Below, in pieces: positions 36,948-46,521 of a stretch of DNA of 64,000 nucleotides (the first letter of the stretch is position 1; every line of letters starts with the position of its first letter). The position numbers were made by a program, and so were the translations under genes. Under the pieces are notes generated by a model. It did no database searches and was not told the DNA's origin. It worked only from the letters and a program-made list of their open reading frames with translations. Source of the DNA: Triangularia verruculosa (Eukaryota; Ascomycota; Sordariomycetes; Sordariales; Podosporaceae); NCBI GenBank assembly GCA_033296885.1, contig MU863882.1:392061-456060 (forward strand), written 5' to 3'.

Positions 36948-39860
36948 TTAACCCAGCGTCCACACTGGCGCCTTGATCAGCACCTGGCGACCTCTGACCT
37001 CGACAGCAACAAAGCCAGCGAAGCGAACCTTGCCGGCGTCCTTGGGTGGTGGTTGAATTTGGTTCGCATCAACCACACTTCCCTTCCTGCTGCCAGGCGT
37101 GCTTCCGCCCCCGCCTAGAATGCTCAACATCCCCGCTCTAGATTTCTCACTGCGCCGGGCGTCTTTATCTTTGCCAGCGCCCTCTTTCTCGTCTCCTGCA
37201 CCTTCCTCATCTGCCTCTGCAGGGCGGGCCTCAAGCGCGGGAAGTCCTTGCTTCTCGACCTCCATGGTGTCTGGCTGGATAGATGACTCTGGCAAGGGGT
37301 AGGTAATAGCCACATCGCGGCTTTCCAGCGGTAGATTGGCCGCAATCCCCACGGCCAACTCCACAATCATACTGGCACTTCCATCCACGCCAGGCGGCGG
37401 TGGGTTCGTCAGATGTTGGAATAGAGAGGCCGTTAGGTTAGTCGTCGCCCGCCGAGTGAAGTCACCTTTATGGTTTACAGCCTCCCCGCTGCGTAGAGCG
37501 TCTTGTAGTCCTTCCAGTGTGGCCATACGCCAACTGACCACCTTGCTCGTCAGCGCGTCGTACTCCTCTTGACTGCTTAGCGTGTAGCTAAAGTTTCTAA
37601 TGTTCTGCTCAATCACCTTCAGTTGCCGGCTGAGCTCAGGTTCGAGGCCTGGATGAAAACACCGGTTGAAGATCTCCTCTACAAGCCACCTGGTTATTAC
37701 CGCACGTCCAACAGCTGTCATCTCTTGCTTGCCCGTCTTGAGTGCTTCTGGGCTAACATAGGGCACTAGCCATTGTGGAAGCGAGATCCAGTCCTTTCGA
37801 ATGTTGAACGAAAGATTGTTAATGGCACCGTTAAGGCGGTTAAACCGGGTTGAGTACTCGCTGTCGTCGAGAGACGTCCGGCTCTGTGACATGCGCTGAT
37901 TGGCAATGGCATTCTGAAGCTGTTCAACCTGGCCGCTCAACTGCTCGATTTCCTTCTTGCCATCAAAGTAAAGCCGCTTGACATTCTTATACTTGGTTAC
38001 TGTAGCACGGTTAGCTGAGCTTGAACGGGCCGGAATAGGAGAATACAACTAGTCGTACAAAGGTCCTTGTATGTCTTATCTGGGTCCTCCCCACGATCAC
38101 TGGGTGGAGGTTGAGGGCTGTTGCGACCCGCAATATCTCCTGGCCCCTCAAACTGCCTCTCTGGCACATTGCTTGTGCGGAAAGCTGGGTTCGCCCCAGG
38201 CGCATTCGGGGGTTGAGGTAAAGGGTTGTTCATGTTGGGCTGTTGACTCTGGCGATAGCTAGGCGGGGGCCCGGGCGGGGATTGGACAGGGTCCCGTGGT
38301 CCTTTGTCTGTCTCCTGAGATCGTCGTGCCGGGGGTGGTCCGCTGGTGGGTGGAGCCATAGACTGTTGTTGCGGGGCTTGACCTTGCGCCGCCGATTGTG
38401 GATTTGGGCGGCCGGGGATATCCTGTGTCTGATAGCTTACCGACGTCTGCGAGCTCTGAGCTTGAATATTCGACGCCGAACGTTGGTCCGAGTCCGTGGC
38501 AGGAGACTCATGCGACAACTGTGAAATAGTCTCAGGATTTTGCTGCTGCGGGTTGGCGAGGTGCCCACTGAATCCGCCTTGGTATTGTGCTTGCTGAGGG
38601 CTCGGGTAGTGGTACTGCTGCTGCTGTTGTTGACTGGTGTGGTGTTGCTGTTGCGAATGCGGGGGCAATTGCTGGTTGGGTTGCGGCTCGAAGATGGCCT
38701 GGCCGTATTGCTGCTCGGGCGGTGTGTGGTCGTGGTGCTGAAAGTGACCTTGATGCTGACGGTATGCACCTTCGTCAGCCGAGTAGGGCGAGTTGTCCGA
38801 GTCCGAAGGGGGGACCGGCCGAATAGTAGGATGTTGCTGAATGTCGTGGGGGTTCTGCAGGTGTAGCTCTTGGTCAGATCCGTCAATCACGTACGACTCG
38901 CGGAAGTCTCCTACGCCTTGCAATGGGGACGGTTGGGACGGAGCTGCCTGGTTCTGCCAGTCGAGCTGCTGCTGGTCCAGTGAGACTTGGGACACCTGGG
39001 TGAGTCCAGTCCGGAGGCTTGGGGGTGCTGGAAGGCTCACGCGCTTCGAATTTCTGCGGTTAATGGCGGGAGGACTATTGTAATTGTTTTGTGGAACCTG
39101 AGGTGGGTGGTCACGACTGAAGATGTTCTTGACCAACTTGCGAGTGGACGACTTTGGTTTTGGTGGTGCCGGCGGCGGGGGTTGCTGCTGCTGCTGTTGC
39201 TGCTGCTGTTGCTGGCTAAAGAGGGGTTGCGGGGGTCCAGTTATGGGGGACGAGATGCTTTGTCCGCCTGCGGCCGAGAGATCTTCAACAGGCCCGGATC
39301 CGAACGGGTGCGAGTGGCGGGGCGAATGCTGGGATTGCTGTGACTGCTGGCTCTGCTGGTGTTGTTGGAGCTGCTGTTGCTGGGGGTGGTGATGGTGAGG
39401 TTGGGTAGACAGTGGAGAGATCTGAGGATAGCGTTGGGATTGGGAGCGCGATACCTGGTCGGCGTAATCGTGCTCCCGCTGCTGGCGCGAGTCAAATGCG
39501 GCACCCGAGACACTATTGGAGTGCTGCAACTGCAGCAGCAGGAGGAGGTTAGCAAGAGGTAAGAGGGCCGGCAGGGCTGCCGTAAATACTGACCAGATGG
39601 AGAGGCGGTGGAGGTTGTTGATGGCTTGACCGGTTGTTGCTGGTGTCGTGCTGAAAGGATTCGCAAGAGCTGAAGGTCGGGTTGGGCGAGGCTGAGGGGG
39701 GGTTTGCAGCACTCCCACCCGCACCCGGGGGGTTCGTCACAGCTGACCCAGGGACTGATGATTGCCCCGGCTGTCCGGTGTCCTCGGCAGCCGTGGTCCC
39801 AACAAGGTTATGTTGAGAGCGATTGTTCTTGCCAGACCATGGATAACTCCTGGATGGCAT
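36948..39860 (-). CDS. Gln/Pro-rich protein with conserved C-terminal region, function unknown
   Basis: Three exons: 39594-39860, 38059-39529 and 36948-37999; 929 aa. I recognise no named domain. Residues about 90-560 are low complexity: His/Gln stretches, a polyQ run of about 11 followed by polyP, and Tyr/Gln/Pro/Ser-rich prion-like sequence. A short basic element, SSTRKLVKNIFSRDH, interrupts it at about residue 195. The C-terminal about 350 residues look folded and conserved: a coiled coil (KYKNVKRLYFDGKKEIEQLSGQ), then FNRLNGAINNLSFNIRKDW and LPQWLVPYVSPEALK. An acidic linker and a short hydrophobic end (VAVEVRGRQVLIKAPVW) follow. Similar C-termini occur in uncharacterised filamentous-fungal proteins, from memory of the family. 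The ATG at 39860 is used because the frame upstream has only a GTG. Phases 0 and 1 join cleanly at the two introns. Confidence 0.75.
39181..39213. repeat. CAG/CAA trinucleotide tract coding polyglutamine
   Basis: About 11 glutamine codons on the minus strand, mostly CAG with CAA interruptions, followed by proline codons. Part of the Gln-rich gene. Confidence 0.9.
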
Positions 39861-42186
39861 TATTGCGCTGCGCCGAGGAGATGGGGGAATGGCCGTCCAA
39901 GGTGTTTGTGCCGGTGGTCGAGGGCCGCTGATGCGACAAAGCACGCCGGGAGCCGGACGGTGCGGCGCTGACAGCGGGGTCTAACAGCCAAAAAAGACGG
40001 GATGATCTCAAACGTGCGGAGAGGGCAAGACACAGCGAACCTCTAAAAGCCGCAGAGACTTGTCCTGGAGTGGCCTCCTGATGCGTGACGATGGCCAAGC
40101 AAGCGCAACGCCAGAGCTACCTGAGGCTTGGGCTATGTCGCAGGGAAGCAAGGTAGCAACCTGAACGGCAATCCTGGATCAACAAAGCAAACAATTACGC
40201 AGCGTTAGCGGCCGGGGAGACGGTGACAGGCTGAAGCAATGTGGAGGAGGGGAATAGGATGAGACGAAATGGCGTCCCAAGATGCTGATGCACTTGTCGA
40301 GACGTGCCCCTCAAACAAGTGCGCCGGAGGTGCAGGGTGCAGCCGCGCGGAGGTCCAATGATTTGGCGGCGTCAGCCTTCCAAGAAACAGGGACAGGGGC
40401 TCAATGGCAGCTCCTCTTCACGCCTGGCGGGGCTGTGCTCCATGTGCTTTTGCCCCTCAGAATGTTCTTGACGCCTTCCACGCTCGATGTGAGTCTACTA
40501 AAGAGCCATTCCTGGCGTGATAAGCAGTCCCAATGTGACAAGCTGGCGTCTCGCCAAGGTCACCTTTCAGTGTGCGGCTGGAGAGGGCGCGGGAAGATAT
40601 CGGACGGACAAAGAATCAGTCAATTGCAGTTGGCGTGTTCTCTTCGAAGAAAACGATGGATCCCGAACTGCAGCCTTCCTGGGGGGCTTCCGGACAAGCA
40701 AGTAGCGGGGATATGCAGGTTGAGCACGCCAAACGGTGGACAATCGAGAAATTAATTCCAACTGCAGTGTATTCTGCCTCAGGTTGATGAGCATCGAGCA
40801 GCATATCAGATGCACCAAAAAGGGGTCCGATTTCTGACCTACCATTTTCATCATCGCGGCTGTAAATTGCCCACCGAGCTAATTGGGCTTCGAGTGACGA
40901 TGCCTCACTACAACCCTCGTTGTTGATCACCAAGCTAGCTGTCTTCAAAATCGACCATGATCACTCGAACAACAACCAATCATACCCCAACCAACCTCAC
41001 TTCCGTTTGTTCCACAGCATTGATACCCTTAACCTTCCAACTGTGCCTCTCTCTCTCATCACCCACCCCGCCGGCACTGCAGCAAGCTGTGCCGCGCTTA
41101 CAACTTCTAAACGCCTACCTACCTACCTACAGACCTTACCAAGTATTCCCAACGTAGGGATAGGATCATAAATCACTATGACCTCGCATACAAGATAGAT
41201 TTGAACAGTTTATCTATAGCCACCGATCATTTCCTTTTCATATACTGTACATGGTCACACATCACTGCCCCTCCACCCCTCCAAAGCCAAGACCAAACGG
41301 TCGCCTACGGTACCCTCCTCACTCCTTATCCACTCCAAAAGAAACCCTCACAACGCTGATCACCACCACATCCAGACTCCAACTCTTCCCCCCTTTTGAA
41401 TATCACGCATTTTATCATGTCGCCCAAACCTTGGATAAGCTTCCATTGTCCCTTCAGGTCAAAGCCCTGTTCTTTTTGCCAACATCACTCTGAAAAGATA
41501 ATAGTGGAGCCCCCTCAGCCCAGAAGCCAAGTTCTAATTATAGCCCACTAACTCCGCAACGCTACAACACTAGGCCCATGGTGCAGCTGGGGTTGTGTGT
41601 GAGCTTCAACAACAACGACCATGGACATGGCTTGCTGAACTTCACACCGCCAACAAATACGAACTTTGGACGGCTTCAGACTTGATATGAAGTGTTTCAG
41701 CCCACAGCAAATTCTGACAAGCGGTGAAATGATCGCCAGTGGGCTTGAAATAGAAGCATGGAGCACTCAGTCAACTCGGATGTTGAATTCGATGGCAAAG
41801 ATGTGGCATTTCGACCATGATCAGCATCACGATATCAGCACAGCCTCGATTTTGTTGCACATGTTGCGAAGATATGCCAACAAGGGCAATTTCAAGTCCA
41901 CAACTGTACCTAGGTAAAAACCAACCCTGCCAGAAGACTACAAGAACACAACTTATTGACCATGGCTCTGATATGTGACTTTCACGTCTCCCGTTCGATA
42001 TTGTCACTCTCATAGCTCCGAGTTGGCAGGAGAACACAAAAGTAGAAACACAAGACTTTTCCCATCATCCGCATCCCCACTGAATGGAGATGTGGACACC
42101 TCCTACCCTAGTCAAGGCAAACAAGCCATAAACCACCCAGAATCCCCATCCCATGCCCCCTATCTCCCAACACGGACACAAGCTAC
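39861..42186. other. intergenic, 2.3 kb
   Basis: Between the start of the Gln-rich gene and the 3' end of the small secreted-protein gene. The longest frame (157 codons, +, 40282-40755) has no recognisable features. A short CTAC tandem repeat sits near 41107-41123. No gene supported. Confidence 0.5.
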
Positions 42187-42940
42187 TCAGTCAAGAATCC
42201 CAACAACAGTAGCATTCACCGGCCCCCTCTCATTCAAACAAATCTTGTCCCTGCGGTGCTTATTCTCCTCATGGTAGTCAATAATAACCTCCCCCGTCGC
42301 AATCGTGGTCGGGTAATCCCAGGGTACGGTGAAATTTCTATTTTCTTCTCTGTCAGACATCAACCCGTCTTACCCAAGATCCTAGTTTGCGAGGTAGGTA
42401 CTCACTCATCATCATGGTACGTATGCGACACCTCCAGCGAGAAATTCCCCGGGTGATCAAAGCTCGGCACCGACGACCGAAAGTAGGTCGCCGTGGCGTT
42501 ATCGTACAGACACGTCTGGTACCCCGCCACCGGGTTCTCCCAGTCGTTGGAGCCGAGAGAGCCGTTCACGCCGTCCCAGGACCAGCCGTGGTGGCAGCTG
42601 CAGGACGTCACGTTGTTTTCGCGGACCGAGTTGGGGTCGTGGAGGGTGACTTTGGGCAGTGTTAGTCCGATGGTCGAGTTGAGGGGCCAGCTGAGGGGGC
42701 AGTTGAGCGCAACTTACAGTCAAGCTCGCAGGAGTAGTTGGTTTTGGTGTTCGGACGCTGGCAGTCAACGGTGATGTTGGTAACTTGGAAAGGGGCAAAA
42801 TCGAACTGGGCCGCGTCAATGAACTTGGCTGGCTTGACAAGGATATGTGAGAGACGACGAAGGTAGTTGGTGGAGGGAGGGGCAGCGATGGTCATCAGGG
42901 GTAGGGCCGCTAGGGCAAAGAGCGCCGTGATAAGGTACAT
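42187..42940 (-). CDS. small secreted, sequon-rich cysteine protein
   Basis: Three exons: 42718-42940, 42406-42649 and 42187-42337; 205 aa. Introns are about 68 nt each, with GTAAGT and GTGAGT donors. A clear signal peptide (MYLITALFALAALPLMTIAA) is followed by a mature chain of about 185 residues. It has six cysteines (in VDCQ, SCEL, TSCSC, QTCLY and KICLN), enough for three disulfides. It also has eight N-glycosylation sequons (NIT, NYS, NVT, NGS, NAT, NFS, NFT, NAT). I do not recognise the family with certainty. The size, beta-rich look and late paired cysteines are reminiscent of AA1-like/Alt a 1-type secreted proteins, offered only as a possibility. Intron phases are consistent, and splicing preserves all cysteines. 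It could be an effector-like or cell-wall-associated protein. It is isolated, with about 1.3-2.3 kb of noncoding DNA on each side. Confidence 0.78.
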
Positions 42941-44267
42941 GATGACAGCTAAGTCGTGATTCGGCTTCTTCAGTTGACCCTGGAAGCTGGAGTTGGGTCT
43001 GCGAGGACGGCGTGTCAGTGAGGGAAGCAGAGGGCGCCCGAAGACAAATAAATACCTTGCTGGCTAGCTGCTGTGCGGCCTTGGATATCAAAGGCAGTTG
43101 ACGGCCCAGCGTAATTGCTTTGAGGAGTGTTCGGATGAAGTCTTCTAAGCACCCGAGCAACCGTACGGCAATAAGAGTTAGGTACCCTAGAGCGAAATAC
43201 TCAAAGAGGTTGCTTTTTTGATTGTCATTTCCTTGAAAGGCTGGCAATCCCCGCTGTTTTATGCCTCATCGCCGTCATTTTTCTTGCGTGATGGACATGC
43301 CAAGTCTGATTGTTGTTTGCTGTGACACGGAGCTTGTACGTATATCCTTCACAACGAGGAGCGGTCAACACGGATGCCATTGGAACGACAACCGAGCTTG
43401 ATTCGTGGACATCCCAAGCTAGAAACCATCGCGGCCGCCATCGAGGTTACATCTCCACACTCAACAGAAGTAAAAGGCACGGTGTTGAAAGAAAATCTAT
43501 CGTCTTCATGTCGTCTCATCTATGACCGAGTCAAGCCGGAACTCTAGAAGTAATCATTTTAGTCTGAAGTGCTCTTTCCTGTAGCCAAGTCTAGGCTGTT
43601 GCCGTGCTTCGATAGGTATGTGGGCCGATCAGCCCACTGGCTGCTCTCGACAGCCCAGAAGGCCAAGAAGTCCGAACTGAAAGCACCCAAAAGGATGTTT
43701 CCCCGCCAACACAATCAAGTAAATCAACAAAGACGAGATAGAAAGGGTAGTACCGAAGTCGGTATACCTGAAGTAACTATGGTACGATGCCTGTCAAAAA
43801 GCAAAAGTCACTCGACAGCCATCGGAGACATTGCGGATGTGACAAGCTAAATCGATGAGGTGTGACGAGCAGGTCAGGTAAGCACTTTGCTCAACCGTTC
43901 CCTTCTTGAGCGACCCCAGCTACTGTCCCAATGGCTGTCGGTGCTCATAAATCGCCGGCGGTGAGGAAGACAGTCATGGCCAACACAACTGTGGAACTGC
44001 TGGTTAGACATCATTTCATTGAAATATCAGTCTTGATGACGTACCCCGAGGAGATCGCTTATCAAAAGAACATGTAGGACCCGGCGCCTGTCTCAATCAC
44101 ACGGGGACTTCTGTCTACTTCGTGAAAAGAAAGAGAAAGAGTCACCCAGTCTAGCATTCTGAGTGGCGCAACTAAAGCCATCTATTGGCAGAGTTACATA
44201 TGTACAGAGCCTCACTCAACTCCACAAATCAAACCTCCCAACCACAGCCCCATTTTCTGGTCTACAT
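42941..44267. other. intergenic, promoter of the small secreted protein
   Basis: 1.33 kb. A 143-codon minus-strand frame (42816-43247) overlaps the first exon of the secreted-protein gene in another frame and has no recognisable content. No gene supported. Confidence 0.55.
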
Positions 44268-44986
44268 CTAAGCTAGGGGATAAGAGGTCTGTGGGAGAGA
44301 CTCAAGGTGCTTTCTGTGATGCTCGTTGGCCTGTGTTTCGCCATTAGTCCAACTGAGTTCAGTCTCCGATATCTCTTCTCCTGCAACCCGGTTTCTGGAC
44401 TTACAAAAGGCAAGCCGCAGTATCCGCAAGGCGTGATCTCAGCCTTGTCCAAGTTGATAAAAACCTTGGGGTGGCCAGCAGGGCCACCGCCACCATCACA
44501 GGCAACGACCCGGTCGTGTGTCCATCTGACGGGCTCCTTGTGGATGAGCTCGATAGCAGCCCAGGGACGAGGCTAAAAAACGACAGAGTTTCAGCATGCA
44601 CCCTCTCAGAATGCGCACCTATGTCCTCTTCTCCTTCCAATATCTCTTCCTTTCCCTCATTTCCCTCTCCTGACATCATTGCCCCCCTCCTGCCATGGAT
44701 TTAACATCGGGTATCAACCAACCTGGTTCTCAAGATCTGTCTGCTCAAAACGGGGGCCAGTCATGGCATCGGCACGGGGTCTCTGGGTGCGCGACCAAAC
44801 CTCGGTGCGGTTGGGTGCCTGCTGAACAATGGTGGGCGCAGGGCCGCCGGTGACCTGGGGTACTTTCTCGTCGCCCTTGGTGGGCACCGTCGTGGATTCC
44901 AGTTGCCGGGCAGTCGCAGTAAATGACCGCTTCGAAAGCTGGCGAGGCAGGCCCTGGGCCACCGCCCGCATACGTAGGGCGAACAT
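44268..44986 (-). CDS. complex I zinc-binding accessory subunit (NDUFS6 homologue)
   Basis: Three exons: 44723-44986, 44405-44572 and 44268-44330; 164 aa. The Arg/Ser/Ala-rich N-terminus ([20 protein letters not shown]) is a typical mitochondrial presequence. The middle exon carries [20 protein letters not shown]. The zinc-binding CHCC pattern is C (VACDGGGG), H (AGHPKV) and the closing CGYCG pair. NDUFS6 is a peripheral-arm subunit of NADH:ubiquinone oxidoreductase needed for assembly of the N-module. Splicing gives [10 protein letters not shown] and [14 protein letters not shown], matching the family's end. The first intron is about 150 nt with an atypical but usable GTTGGT donor. Divergent from the Mpp6-like gene, 488 bp apart start to start. 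Confidence 0.92.
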
Positions 44987-45474
44987 TTTGATTTGTGGCG
45001 GTTGTGGTTGTTGAAGGAAGGGGAGGGAGCTCTGCTCGCAAAGGTCCGTCGCGAAGCTCTGGGATCCTGTGGCCCAGTAGCGAAGCGTCAATTGACGTTG
45101 ATGGAGCTCCAAGTGGCTCATGGACAGGCCCGGCTAATCATCGGATTTGTCTGTTACAGTCCCCTAACCCTGGAAAGCGGCAGCGATAAAGCTTGGCAAA
45201 GGAAAACCAGACCCGCTTTCAGATTGGACTTGGCAGACCCAAGAACTGCATCACTTCAACTTTTTTTAAAACACCGCATGCGACAGCCCCAAGCTTCGCC
45301 GTGCAAGATATTGTTTACTTTTTGATAGTTGCATACTTTCTACCATTTCCATCCAGTCTTCCAGCGCCAAAAGATTGCTATCAAATTCAACACCCAGAAT
45401 ATTCACTTCACTCCACAACAACCAGTCACCAACCCAACTCCCCGTGTCGACATCGACACACCCCAACCGCGACC
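44987..45474. other. divergent promoter, NDUFS6 homologue and Mpp6-like gene
   Basis: 488 bp between two start codons on opposite strands. No gene seen. An in-frame open stretch upstream of the Mpp6-like ATG lacks any family similarity and is treated as leader. Confidence 0.6.
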
Positions 45475-46521
45475 ATGCCAGTTAAAGAATTCATCCTCCC
45501 GATGAAAGCCACCCCGCCCGTCAAAACCATGTCCTCTCGGCTCTTGACAATGAAGTTCATGCAGCGTGGAGCTGCTCTTGCTGCTGCCAGCTCCCCCACC
45601 TCCACCACCAACTCCCCCGTCACCGCCACCACCCCAACTCCCGCGACCCCCAAGCCCGACAGCGAAGCCCTTTCCTCCTCGAAGCGCCGCAAGTTCTCCC
45701 ATGCCCCCTCATCAGCATCCGCCACCCCACAGACCCCATTATACGACCAGACCGCCATCCAAGCCGCCATTGAAGAAGAGGAAAAGAAGCGGTTAGCTGC
45801 CGTGGAGAAAAGAGCGGCAGAGCTAGGGGATAGTCACTGGGTGTTGGAAGGAGTCAACGCCGGGGTGAAGAAGGGAGCGAAGAAGCCGTTGAATGTCGTG
45901 CAAGTGGGATTTGCTCAGATTGACTATGGGAGATCGAGCTACGGTGGTGGTGGAGTTGAAGATGATAACCCGTTTGAGGAGGGCAGTGGTGCTGCTGCGG
46001 CGCCGCCGGTGATGAGGTTCAATATGAAGAAGGCTAAGGCACGTATACAACAGCACAGTCCCAGAACAAACCTCAAACTGACAATTTTGGATATCTAGGC
46101 CCCGAAAATCAAATCCGAAGACGACGACGACAGCGAAAGCAGCTCCGGCTCTGATGATGACAGTGAAGGGTCTGGCTCTGATGATGATGACGATGATTAT
46201 AGCTCAGATGAGAAGAAGACGCCGAATAACAGACAGTCACAGAACCGCGGCAGACAGAACTTCAGCGGCGGTGAGAACTCAGCCGGCCGCAAGCGTAGCA
46301 GATCAGCCTTCTCGAGCAAGAAAGACGAGGAGAAGAAGAGGGCACAGGAGTTTGCCGGTCAGAGAAGGAAAAAGGAGGTGAAGCTCAACAGGTTGAGCTC
46401 GATATCTGGATCAGGGGGCGGTGGGCTGTCCTCGCCGAGGACGTCAGCGGCAAATATGACTTGTCATGGGTGCGGTAAGCTGGGGCACAAGATCGCGGAC
46501 TGTCCCAAGAAGAGACGCTGA
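45475..46521 (+). CDS. mpp6: Mpp6-type RNA exosome cofactor with C-terminal CCHC zinc knuckle
   Basis: Two exons: 45475-46038 and 46099-46521; 328 aa. The N-terminal MSSRLLTMKFMQRG (about residues 19-32) is the signature by which MPHOSPH6/Mpp6 binds the exosome core (Rrp40). The second Mpp6 element, an EEEEKK helix leading into DSHWVLEG, lies at about 102-125, and a DYGRSSYGG segment matches the third. After an acidic Ser/Asp stretch and a basic region comes CHGCGKLGHKIADC (codons 46462-46503), a CX2CX4HX4C retroviral-type knuckle. Human and yeast Mpp6 lack the knuckle. Mpp6 recruits the Mtr4 helicase to the nuclear exosome, and the finger may add RNA binding. The 60-nt intron appears to use a GC donor (AAG|GCACGT) with acceptor TAG. 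A GT-AG alternative, 46044 to about 46114, would drop several residues. An internal ATG at 45529 would still keep the signature. Confidence 0.88.

Noticed and set aside
40282..40755. 157-codon plus-strand frame
   Set aside because: No recognisable motif; composition like random GC-balanced DNA.
42816..43247. 143-codon minus-strand frame upstream of the small secreted protein
   Set aside because: It overlaps the signal-peptide exon in another frame and reads through the secreted-protein sequence out of phase.
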